From Candidatus Bathyarchaeota archaeon (GTDB taxonomy: Archaea; Thermoproteota; Bathyarchaeia; Bathyarchaeales; Bathycorpusculaceae): a stretch of DNA of 28,863 nucleotides. A program made the position numbers and the translations under genes. The DNA is taken from positions 1 to 28,863 of the forward strand of contig JAGTQT010000001.1 of the NCBI GenBank assembly GCA_018396615.1, in the 5' to 3' direction. This document shows positions 7,313 through 14,492 of this stretch, in pieces (positions within the stretch are counted from its first letter, which is position 1; every line of letters starts with the position of its first letter). Under the pieces are notes generated by a model that saw nothing but the letters and a program-made list of their open reading frames with translations, was not told the DNA's origin and made no database searches.

Positions 7313-8230
7313 TTACAGCCCTTCTTTTTCTAAATCGGCAAGTATAGGTAGCCCTGCTCTGGCGCCCATTTTCATTATGCATCTGGACGCAACAAAATTC
7401 CCTATTCTTCCACTTTCAAAGAGTCCTTTATTGTTAATTAATCCGTAGAGAAACCCCGCGCAAAAAGCGTCGCCCGCACCCGTCGTGTCCACAACTTTGA
7501 CTTCAAAAGGCTCTATTAAGTGACTTTCTCTTCCATCTGTCACGTAGCATCCTTTCGCGCCAAGCTTAACCGCGACTATTGCGACGCCTTTTTGAAGCAG
7601 AAATGTGGCGCCTTCGCGGTAGTCAGTTTTGCCTGTAATCAGCGCAAGCTCACTTAGATTAGGCATGACGACAAAGCTTTTTTCAATAAGCGGCTGCAGC
7701 TTTGCGTAACCCATTCTTGCATAGCACATGCCGGGGTCAAAACTGACTTTTACTTTTTCTGGAAGGTAGGTCAACAGCTTTTTTTGTGCTTGAAAGGGTT
7801 TATCGCCGACGAATGACGTTAAATGCAGGAACCCTGTTCTGCACGCGTAATCAACTCCTACCTCATCAAAGCTTAAGGTGTCGTTCACTCCCGAGTCGAT
7901 GTAGAGTGCTCTCTCTCCTTTTTCATCCACGAATCCCATGACGGCGCCGCTTCTTCCATGTTTTACGTATACTATGCCGTTGGTGTCAACATTCTCTCTT
8001 TTCAAGTCTTCTAGAAGCATTTTGCCTTCTCTGTCAGAGCTTACTTTGCCTATGAAGCCGACTTTGCATTTCAGCCTTGCCAAGCCGACAATCGTGTTGG
8101 CTGCTGAGCCTCCACTTGCCTCAATGCAGTCTGTTATGAAGCTTTCTTCTTCAGCGTTGGCTATGCGGTGGACTTTAAACAGTTTATCCACATTAAGGGC
8201 GCCGAATCCTATAGCGTCAAAGCTTATCAT
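7313..8230 (-). CDS. PfkB-family carbohydrate/nucleoside kinase
   Basis: This 305-residue ribokinase-superfamily protein has the N-terminal GFGALNVD motif, the GGSAANTIVGLARL signature and the C-terminal TTGAGDAFCAGFLYG, which holds the catalytic aspartate and the anion hole. It phosphorylates a sugar, sugar phosphate or nucleoside with ATP. Because it lies in an operon with purF and purD, a nucleoside or ribose kinase feeding nucleotide pools is the most attractive role, but substrate specificity cannot be assigned from motifs. The ATG at 8228-8230 overlaps the TGA of ftr, implying coupled translation. Confidence 0.85.
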   Translation of the reverse strand: MISFDAIGFGALNVDKLFKVHRIANAEEESFITDCIEASGGSAANTIVGLARLKCKVGFIGKVSSDREGKMLLEDLKRENVDTNGIVYVKHGRSGAVMGFVDEKGERALYIDSGVNDTLSFDEVGVDYACRTGFLHLTSFVGDKPFQAQKKLLTYLPEKVKVSFDPGMCYARMGYAKLQPLIEKSFVVMPNLSELALITGKTDYREGATFLLQKGVAIVAVKLGAKGCYVTDGRESHLIEPFEVKVVDTTGAGDAFCAGFLYGLINNKGLFESGRIGNFVASRCIMKMGARAGLPILADLEKEGL

Positions 8231-9141
8231 GGGAAAAGCTCACGTAGAGATATTTTGTATTTGCCAAGTTTTCCACCATAGTTTCCCGCTGAGATTTTTA
8301 GAACGCCTTTGACGCTAAGAGCCGCGTCTATGCCCACTTTCATGGCTTGCTTGACCGCTTGCAGCGAGACGCCGTTGATCACTATTTCTGGTATAAAGTG
8401 AACGTGTTCGGGAACCTTTGATTCTGCTCCAAGTTTCTGTTTAAGTGATGGACAATAGGGGTGATTGGTTGTAGGCCCGATTAAGGGGAATCTGGTTTCA
8501 GTTTTTGAGCCCGCTGAGCATATGTCAAAAGGGGTGATTACGCCTTCTATTTTGTGGATGGCTTCTAAAGCTTTTTCGCCTGCGTCGTTCATCGCCTTCT
8601 TGGTTTCGCACATCATCCAGAAGTTGCCTCCACATATGCCTTGGGCAAAGCCGATGTAGCGTTCTATCAGGAAGTCAGGCACCATTATGGGAACTACAAT
8701 CATGTTCCGCCCGTACCGTGTTTCCTCCCATTCATGGCCGTCACCGCAGTGTCCAACTCGCTCCAACATGTCAAATTTTCCCAAGGGCTTAGTGGATAAT
8801 GCGTCAAATACGGCTGTAAAGGGCTTGACAAGGATGTCTTGACGAATTCTATAGGAAAGCTCCCTCTCGAACTTCGCGGTTACTTCACTTAGTGTTTTTC
8901 CCTTTTCTAAGCCTTTCCAGAACTGCAAAAGGGCTCCTTGCCGTTTGTCAGGCGTCTCTGTTTTACTTAGCCATCTTTCGATACCGTTGTCTAGTCTTCC
9001 AATTACTCCCGATGGCGTTGCGGTAGCGTCTTCTGCTGCTCTTATCAGCGTTTTCTCGTCTTCAGCGGTTACGATTATTCTGCAGTAAAGACCGTCGAAG
9101 GCTTCAGCGTAAGTATCTTCAATCTGATCCTTTGTCACCAA
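8227..9141 (-). CDS. ftr: Formylmethanofuran--tetrahydromethanopterin formyltransferase
   Basis: This 304-residue protein matches Ftr along its whole length. The start IEDTYAEAF corresponds to the family's IEDTFAEAF, the middle contains VPIMVPDFLIE, GICGGNF and EGVITPFD, and the C-terminus ends with ISAGNYGGKLGKY, a family hallmark. Ftr moves the formyl group between formylmethanofuran and tetrahydromethanopterin, a step of the archaeal Wood-Ljungdahl and methanogenic C1 pathways in the cytoplasm. The likely start is TTG at 9141, with GGAGG about 11 bases before it; GTG at 9138 is an alternative. It follows the HAD gene directly and overlaps the kinase gene. Location inside a purine operon is unusual. 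No other C1 pathway gene is in the window. Confidence 0.92.
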   Translation of the reverse strand: MVTKDQIEDTYAEAFDGLYCRIIVTAEDEKTLIRAAEDATATPSGVIGRLDNGIERWLSKTETPDKRQGALLQFWKGLEKGKTLSEVTAKFERELSYRIRQDILVKPFTAVFDALSTKPLGKFDMLERVGHCGDGHEWEETRYGRNMIVVPIMVPDFLIERYIGFAQGICGGNFWMMCETKKAMNDAGEKALEAIHKIEGVITPFDICSAGSKTETRFPLIGPTTNHPYCPSLKQKLGAESKVPEHVHFIPEIVINGVSLQAVKQAMKVGIDAALSVKGVLKISAGNYGGKLGKYKISLRELFP

Positions 9142-9142
9142 T

Positions 9143-10225
9143 CTATGCTAGTCCTCCGACTGCTTCTCCTCTCACTTTCTTCCTAAATCTGCTACTTTCT
9201 TCAGCTAGAGTTCTCATATTTTCAGGCGTCACTATTTTAACTTTGGGCGGGATTCCGGGTGGCGATGCAAAAAGGCGGGTGAGGAGGCTTTTGTTTATTT
9301 GGAGTTTTTTCAGTGTTTCCAGATTCCATCTTGCTGCGGCTTTGAGTGTTTCTTGCTTACCAAGTTTGGAGAAGATGTCAGCTATTGCGGCTGTGACGAG
9401 ACTGCTTTCGGACAGTATTGCGATTTCGGCATTTCTAACAGCGTAATGGTTCCCGTTGAAAGACACGGCAAGCCCTCCGTTATCTCGTACGAGTTTGAAG
9501 GCTTCTTCATCTGTTATGCTGTCTCCAACATACATAATGTCTCTTAAGCTGAAGCCAAACTTGTTAGCGGCTTCTCTTATTGCCTCTGCTTTCTCGCTGC
9601 CACCTACAGGGTCTATCTCAGAGAAAATCCTGCCGGCACTCGTTTTCGGTAGTTCTTCGAAAAATATCCGGTCAAGGCGCTCTATGGTTTCTCGGTCTTT
9701 TGGCGAAAAATCCTGAAGCGAATTTGCCTTCTGCGGAATTTCTATCAGCGGCATCTGCGAGATCGTTTTTGCAAGCTGTTTGTAGAGTGCTTTCTCCGTT
9801 TTGGTTATGCGGTATTTGTTGAGGCTGGCTTTGGTGCAGTATGTGTTTTTGAATGGAAATCTAATGGCTTTGCACACGGCGGCTATATAGTGCTCGTAGC
9901 TGGTGCTGACAATGAAGGTGTAAGCCAGTTTTCTTATGTGCCGCAGTGTTTCTTGGGAGTCTGAGATCAGGATAAGGGTTTGCGCTGAAAACTTCTTCAT
10001 CTTGCTGTCGGTAACGCTGTATGCTTTGAAAAAGGGGATGATGAACTTCAAAGTGCTGCCAGGTTTGTAGTTTGGTCTTTTAAGCGCGTCGGCTAATGCA
10101 TCGTCATAACGGCTTATGACAGTGAAGAGCTTGTCTCCGTTTGGGATGAAGTGGGCTGCTGTTTCGAAGGCGTTGTCGTTTTTTGATACTGGTCCCTCGC
10201 AGTCGGTGATGAATGCTTTTTTCAC
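9143..10225 (-). CDS. Archaeal HAD-superfamily phosphatase-like protein (COG4030-like)
   Basis: With the GTG start at 10225 the protein has 360 residues. This start overlaps the purD stop as GTGA and puts KKAFITDCEGP at the N-terminus. A longer reading from 10303 would run 79 bases into purD and adds a basic, non-conserved leader. HAD motifs are visible: motif I ITDCEGP with nucleophile D8 and E10 where most phosphatases have a second Asp, motif II around IVSTSYEHY (about 106-113), the motif III lysine in GGSEKAEAI (about 212), and motif IV VGDSITDEE (about 233-241). The long insert between motifs I and II is a cap. It resembles an archaeal family of predicted HAD phosphatases. The substrate is unknown; position suggests a nucleotide or C1-cofactor link. 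Confidence 0.72.
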   Translation of the reverse strand: MKKAFITDCEGPVSKNDNAFETAAHFIPNGDKLFTVISRYDDALADALKRPNYKPGSTLKFIIPFFKAYSVTDSKMKKFSAQTLILISDSQETLRHIRKLAYTFIVSTSYEHYIAAVCKAIRFPFKNTYCTKASLNKYRITKTEKALYKQLAKTISQMPLIEIPQKANSLQDFSPKDRETIERLDRIFFEELPKTSAGRIFSEIDPVGGSEKAEAIREAANKFGFSLRDIMYVGDSITDEEAFKLVRDNGGLAVSFNGNHYAVRNAEIAILSESSLVTAAIADIFSKLGKQETLKAAARWNLETLKKLQINKSLLTRLFASPPGIPPKVKIVTPENMRTLAEESSRFRKKVRGEAVGGLA

Positions 10226-11637
10226 TTGCGGCGCCTCAGTTCTTCCATGTGTTTGACGCATTTTTCTATGTGATGTTTTGACGCGATGTCTGTGCGGTTC
10301 CACAAGGCGCCGCCTTTAATGGCGTTGATTCCTTCCAGTGAAATCTGTCTTGCTTCTTCGATGCTGTCTGCCACTCCCAGAACAGCTACGGTTCTAGATT
10401 TAAGCGCAAATATTTGGTTGCCACGTTGTTCTACTGAGGCAGGATATATACGCAATCTGTCCTTGTATTTTCTGCTTAGCGTGTATGCTTCGCTTAGATC
10501 TACCGGGCTACCGACTTCGGCTTTGTCAACTTTGCTTGGGAACGTGGTCATATAGTCACCGTAGCCTGGCGGAACTTTATATGCCGTCACTGTAGCCACC
10601 TTTTCCAGTTCGATTTTTGTTAGGTTGCCCTCTAGTATTTTGAAACATACGTCCACAAAATCGTCTTTGATTGTGGGCAGGATGTTGATGATTTCCGGAT
10701 CCCCGGGTCGGCTGTTGTTTTCAAGGATTTTCGGGTGCTTGCCTGTGTGCATGAAGGCCGCGTATAGCGGAATCCCTCTTAGACTGGATGGGTCGGATAC
10801 TCTGGTTTTCCATTTCTCGAAAATTTGAGTGACAATTTTCTTTTCTTGTTCTCGCTCGGTGTTGGTCAGAAATGGCAATGTTTCTCCTTTATCCTTGTAG
10901 GAGCCCATTCCTCCTGTGTTTGGTCCCTTGTCGTCGTCGAAGGCGCGTTTATAATCTCTCGTGTCTGGAAGGGCGATAAGGTGTTTTCCGTCGCACAGCG
11001 CTTGGAAGCTTGATTCTTCTCCCTCGATTTTTTCCTCTATTATGACTGCGCCATGCTGATAATTGGATAGGAAATGCTCAAAAAGTTGTTCGCGGGACGT
11101 AAAGTGGTCTCCCCAGACACCTACCCCTTTACCAGCCGCGGGTCTGTCGGGCTTAACGACCGCATTATTAGCAAGTTCATCTAGCCAGCTATAAACCGTT
11201 CTTTTAAGTTCTTGACTGCTTACATGGTTTTTAGGGTCGAAGATTTTGAAGCGCGGATTTACTTTGGGGATGATTTCTTGAAAAAGCATTCTCTGCTGAA
11301 TTTTGCTTGCTTCTATGGCGCACTCTTTTGTTGGGCAAATCATCGGTATGCCGGTCTGCTTTTCCACTAAGTCGCGTACTCCTTCGATGATGGGTTTTTC
11401 CGGGCAGACTACGCCGAAGTCAATGATATCCTTGTTTTTCTCTGCGAACTTGCAGATTTCGCCTACGTTCAGGTCGGGTATGACTATGTGTTTTGCGGCT
11501 TTTTGGATATTGAAGGGGTTTTGCCGCATGTCTGCCACGTAGAGTTCCACGTGGTAGCTCTGGCTTCTGGAGAAGGCATCTATAACAGCTGCTTCTCGAG
11601 AACCGTAGACTACAACCAGTATGCCTACTTTCTCCAT
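10222..11637 (-). CDS. purD: Phosphoribosylamine--glycine ligase (GAR synthetase)
   Basis: This 471-residue ATP-grasp ligase joins glycine to phosphoribosylamine, the second step of purine synthesis. The N-terminal nucleotide-fold domain has YGSREAAVIDAF in place of the usual GxGGREHA, and VCPEKPIIEGV matches the family's GPEAPLxxGI. The ATP-grasp core shows VVKPDRPAAGKGVGV, IIEEKIEGEESSFQ and DKGPNTGGMGSY, and the metal-binding region has ENNSRPGDPE. It is slightly longer and more divergent than bacterial PurD (about 420-430), as is common in archaea. The ATG at 11637 follows purF by 38 bases, and the 3' end overlaps the HAD gene. Confidence 0.92.
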   Translation of the reverse strand: MEKVGILVVVYGSREAAVIDAFSRSQSYHVELYVADMRQNPFNIQKAAKHIVIPDLNVGEICKFAEKNKDIIDFGVVCPEKPIIEGVRDLVEKQTGIPMICPTKECAIEASKIQQRMLFQEIIPKVNPRFKIFDPKNHVSSQELKRTVYSWLDELANNAVVKPDRPAAGKGVGVWGDHFTSREQLFEHFLSNYQHGAVIIEEKIEGEESSFQALCDGKHLIALPDTRDYKRAFDDDKGPNTGGMGSYKDKGETLPFLTNTEREQEKKIVTQIFEKWKTRVSDPSSLRGIPLYAAFMHTGKHPKILENNSRPGDPEIINILPTIKDDFVDVCFKILEGNLTKIELEKVATVTAYKVPPGYGDYMTTFPSKVDKAEVGSPVDLSEAYTLSRKYKDRLRIYPASVEQRGNQIFALKSRTVAVLGVADSIEEARQISLEGINAIKGGALWNRTDIASKHHIEKCVKHMEELRRRK

Positions 11638-11675
11638 TTTTGATGCGCCTAAACTAAGAATGTAAACGTAGAAGC

Positions 11676-13175
11676 CTAATTTGCTTTGCCGCTGCAGGTT
11701 TTGACAAGTTCTTCTATTTCATAGATTCTGCCGATTTCTTCGTGCCCTTCTTGAAACTTCTTTTTCATGACGTCTGCTATTTTCTGCGCCATAGGTGTCG
11801 GATACTTGCCGGTCACGCATGCTGTGCACAGTTCGTCACTTTTGGAGCCCGTGGCTTTGATGAAGCTTTCCACCGATTGGTAGCAGACGGCGTTTGCTCC
11901 AATGATCTTCGCGATTTCCTCTGGACTATGCTTTGAGCCGATGAGTTGCCCGTACGTCGCCATGTCTATGCCGTAGAGACAAGGTCCGATTATTCGTGGA
12001 AAGGTGACGAAAAGATAGACTTTTTTTGCGCCCATCCTGCGGAGCTTGTCTACGATGACTCTTGTGGTGTCGCCTCGGACTATGCTGTCTTCGGTTACTA
12101 TGACGCGTTTTCCCTTGATTTTTGGGGGTTGGATGTTGATTTTTCTATCAATCGTTGAGTGTCTCTCCTTGTTCAGGAGGAGGAATGCTCTCTCAGTGAC
12201 GTAGCGGTGCCTTCGAGAAGCCCTTTCCCATCTAAGTCCAGATTCCTCGTGGACGCCCATGGCTGGGTCGTCACCTGTTTCGGGCACCGAGAGCACGATA
12301 TCAGCGTCTTTGACGATTTCAGGATTTTCCCGCACAAGGTTTCTGCCGAATTCTTCACGTATCTCGTAAACGTATTTGCCGTCAAAACGTGAATCTGGTC
12401 GGGCGAAATATGCGTACTCAAAAGCGCAAAAGGCTTTTTTGTCTTTAACAAGTCTCTGCCTTATGAAGCCGCTTTTGGTAACTTTCACAAGCTCGCCCGG
12501 TTCAAGTTCAAAATCCTTTTCCAGCCCATTTATGTCAAGGCTTACGGTTTCCGATGAGAAAACGTAGAGGGGACTGGTTCGACTGTGTCCTGCGCATAGG
12601 GGGCGTATTCCATGCGGATCCTTGAAGGCGAAGAGCTGGCCGTCTCGCGTTATGCATGTTACCGAAAAGGCTCCGTCGATTTTCTGCATGCATGTTTTGA
12701 CGGCTGAGGTTATGCCTTTGCCTTTTAGTAGCTCGATCATAAGCTTGTGGCAGACGAGTTCGGCGTCGCATTCGTAGGAGAAGCTGGGAAATTTTGTCTT
12801 TATTTCTTCTGCAAGCTGGAAGGTGTTAACGATGTTGCCGTTGAAGGATATAGCAAGCTTCAGCCCGTTTTTTGAGGCGGTTACAGGCTGTGTGCCTTTT
12901 ATCAGCGATTTTTCATCCGTCTTTCCCGAGGTTGTGTAGCGGACGTTTCCGATGCCCACGTTGCCGGGGAGGCGTCCGAACCATTGTTGTATGGCGCTTG
13001 ATTTTATCTTGGGCACGAGATCTAGGTTTCGGTGTACGTGAAATTTGCCGTTGTTGTATGTTAGAAAACCGTGTGATTGGTGTCCTCGATGGTTTTGAGC
13101 GCGGAGTCCCCAATATATATAGGGGAATACGGGTTGGTTTTCGTAGCTGATTGCGGCGAAGACTCCGCAGCCTAT
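11676..13175 (-). CDS. purF: Amidophosphoribosyltransferase with probable ATA start
   Basis: PurF makes phosphoribosylamine from PRPP and glutamine, the committing step of purine synthesis. The frame runs upstream of the first GTG (13016) and there encodes the essential glutaminase opening: GCGVFAAISYENQ, WGLRAQNHRGHQSHGF and NVRYTTSG. No ATG, GTG or TTG exists in frame between the in-frame TAA (13221-13223) and the catalytic Cys. An ATA at 13173-13175 lies 9 bases after GGAGG (13185-13189) and would give M-G-C, with Cys3 as nucleophile after trimming (499 residues). The PRPP loop is VTEDSIVRGDTTR. Cysteines in FCAFEYAYF, GPCLYGID and CTACVTGKYP match the four [4Fe-4S] ligands of the Bacillus-type enzyme. 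First gene of the purF-purD-HAD-ftr-kinase-GNAT run. A sequencing error at the start is the main alternative. Confidence 0.88.
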   Translation of the reverse strand: MGCGVFAAISYENQPVFPYIYWGLRAQNHRGHQSHGFLTYNNGKFHVHRNLDLVPKIKSSAIQQWFGRLPGNVGIGNVRYTTSGKTDEKSLIKGTQPVTASKNGLKLAISFNGNIVNTFQLAEEIKTKFPSFSYECDAELVCHKLMIELLKGKGITSAVKTCMQKIDGAFSVTCITRDGQLFAFKDPHGIRPLCAGHSRTSPLYVFSSETVSLDINGLEKDFELEPGELVKVTKSGFIRQRLVKDKKAFCAFEYAYFARPDSRFDGKYVYEIREEFGRNLVRENPEIVKDADIVLSVPETGDDPAMGVHEESGLRWERASRRHRYVTERAFLLLNKERHSTIDRKINIQPPKIKGKRVIVTEDSIVRGDTTRVIVDKLRRMGAKKVYLFVTFPRIIGPCLYGIDMATYGQLIGSKHSPEEIAKIIGANAVCYQSVESFIKATGSKSDELCTACVTGKYPTPMAQKIADVMKKKFQEGHEEIGRIYEIEELVKTCSGKAN

Positions 13176-13183
13176 CCTGAGTG

Positions 13184-13225
13184 CCCTCCGAGTCTGGTCG
13201 GCAAATAGTAAGACGGATATTTATC
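13184..13225 (-). promoter_or_regulatory. purF promoter and ribosome binding site
   Basis: On the minus strand GATAAATATCC (13225-13215) is a good archaeal TATA element. Transcription would begin near 13195, leaving a leader of about 20 bases that contains GGAGGG (13189-13184). This places translation initiation just after 13184 and supports the ATA at 13175 over any start upstream of the TATA box. Confidence 0.5.
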
Positions 13226-13289
13226 AGTTTTGAGGACACATTCAACTAAAAAACATTGATGTATCCATGAATAGCAGAGTTGGCGTAGC

Positions 13290-13721
13290 CTATTGTACGG
13301 TGCTTGATGTGATGGCTAGTTCTGCTTTGGGAACCACGTGGATCCACCAGTTCAGCGCCGTAAATGAGTCGTCATAATAGACTATAAGTCTTGCCACAGA
13401 GTCTATAGGTGCTTCTACAGGCACGGTTCCATTCCACTTCAAGATTTTCGACTTGCATGGCTTAAGTGTCAGGTTCTGCGGTGTTCCCGTCCACGTCCAT
13501 TTTTCTCCTTCGAAAGCTATGTTAACCCGCCATGTTCCCTCTGTTTTTCCTACGTTTTTGAAGCCGATCTCCACAGCGAATGCTTCCGATGGAGTTTTGT
13601 CAACCACGCCGCCTCCGCAGTCTACACAGGCTAAGGCTCTGTTTTCCAAGCCTATGACAGAAACATTAACCAAAACTAGCAAAACGATAATAACTCCATA
13701 TATCATGAGCTTTCCTTGCAT
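13290..13721 (-). CDS. Small exported or membrane-anchored beta-rich protein
   Basis: This 143-residue protein starts at the ATG at 13721, which has GAGGAG seven bases upstream. A TTG-initiated extension to 13799 adds residues without hydrophobic or conserved features. Residues 6-25 (LMIYGVIIVLLVLVNVSVIG) form a signal sequence or membrane anchor. The rest is extracytoplasmic in character: a CVDCGGG turn, then FAVEIGFKNVGKTEGTW and LTLKPCKSKILKWNGTV, resembling the immunoglobulin-like CARDB/DUF11 type of archaeal surface domain. Two N-x-T/S sequons are present. The function is not known. It lies 114 bases upstream of purF on the same strand, but purF has its own promoter. Confidence 0.6.
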   Translation of the reverse strand: MQGKLMIYGVIIVLLVLVNVSVIGLENRALACVDCGGGVVDKTPSEAFAVEIGFKNVGKTEGTWRVNIAFEGEKWTWTGTPQNLTLKPCKSKILKWNGTVPVEAPIDSVARLIVYYDDSFTALNWWIHVVPKAELAITSSTVQ

Positions 13722-13786
13722 GATACTCTCCTCTGACATCATAGTATGAGTAAAAGGTTGTATTTTAGTTGTTCCAGAGAAAACCT

Positions 13787-13845
13787 CTATAAAACACAAC
13801 TAGAAAAACACAACAGCCAAAAGAGAACAACACGCCTATATATAA
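13787..13845 (-). promoter_or_regulatory. Two candidate TATA boxes for the small exported protein gene
   Basis: Reading the minus strand, TTATATATA (13845-13837) and TTTTATAG (13794-13787) are both good TATA elements upstream of the ATG at 13721. The nearer one would give a leader of about 45 bases. Which is used cannot be decided from sequence. Confidence 0.35.
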
Positions 13846-13871
13846 GGGGATTTATCTGCTCTAGCGAGCCT

Positions 13872-14375
13872 TCACTGCGGCTCTGTGAACTCTTCGTTAA
13901 GCCACCAAGCCTTCTTCTTGCCAGCCTTCTCGCCTGAACAAAACTCCAAAATAGGCTTGCCAAGCTGCTTTCTAGAATTATTCTGCATTCTTCTCAGCCT
14001 ATTTAGCACAAACCACCTGTTCGTCTTAAGATAATCCGCCAACTCAGGAGTAGTTGCTCCTTTGTAGTGCATAAGGAAATCTATTATCTTGCGATCCGCA
14101 TCGTCAATAGCAAAAGAATAGGGGTTCACTTTTCCTCGGTCAAAGGTAAGAAGCTCCAAATCAGCAAGATACTTCCTTATCTCCGAAACCTCGCTTTCGA
14201 TTTTGCTGATCCTCTGCTCAAGCTCCAAAACCTTGTCAGGCTTCGGCGTCTTTTGTAGCTTCTCAACAACAGCATCCCTAACAAAGCTGCTTCGATCCCC
14301 TTCTGGAACCCGCAACATCATCTCCTTGTAAACCTCATCCGGAATCTTCACCGAAAGAACCCTCAAATCGCCCAT
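13872..14375 (-). CDS. Ribbon-helix-helix / coiled-coil / winged-helix regulator
   Basis: This 167-residue protein has three parts. Residues 4-40 (LRVLSVKIPDEVYKEMM, then RSSFVRDAVVEKL) form a ribbon-helix-helix DNA-binding motif. Residues 46-72 are a heptad-rich coiled coil (LELEQRISKIESEVSEIRK). Residues 88-150 form a winged helix (DADRKIIDFLMHYKG, then TTPELADYLKTNRWFVLNRL). Two DNA-binding modules joined by a dimerising helix suggest a transcription factor that binds a composite operator. The ATG at 14375 follows a GAGGGAG site. It is divergent from the fructose-bisphosphate aldolase/phosphatase gene across 117 bases, so control of gluconeogenesis is a reasonable guess, based on position only. 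Confidence 0.75.
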   Translation of the reverse strand: MGDLRVLSVKIPDEVYKEMMLRVPEGDRSSFVRDAVVEKLQKTPKPDKVLELEQRISKIESEVSEIRKYLADLELLTFDRGKVNPYSFAIDDADRKIIDFLMHYKGATTPELADYLKTNRWFVLNRLRRMQNNSRKQLGKPILEFCSGEKAGKKKAWWLNEEFTEPQ

Positions 14376-14436
14376 ACTCTACTCCCTCGCCACAGCCCCT
14401 TTGTTTAATGGTCTATTTGCTGTTTTCTTTCGGAAC

Positions 14437-14486
14437 TTTTTTAAAACCTTCCCTCCTCAGTCTATCACGAGCAACATTTTGGGTGA
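14437..14486 (+). promoter_or_regulatory. Promoter and ribosome site of the FBP aldolase/phosphatase gene
   Basis: TTTTTTAAAAC (14437-14447) is a strong TATA element. Transcription is expected near 14470, giving a leader of about 25 bases with GGGTGA (14481-14486) six bases before the GTG at 14493. Confidence 0.5.
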
Positions 14487-14492
14487 ACGAGC

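Noticed and set aside
10226..10303. N-terminal extension of the HAD protein into purD
   Set aside because: The extension is basic, His-rich and unlike the family, and the GTGA overlap with purD gives a natural start at 10225.
12913..13245. Open frame of 110 codons with a TTG start upstream of purF
   Set aside because: It is in another frame over the purF 5' end, is Arg/Pro-rich and starts upstream of the purF TATA box; the true purF N-terminus explains this DNA.
13800..13871. Possible extra small gene between the exported protein and the RHH regulator
   Set aside because: No open frame with a ribosome site; the stretch holds promoter-like TATA elements only.
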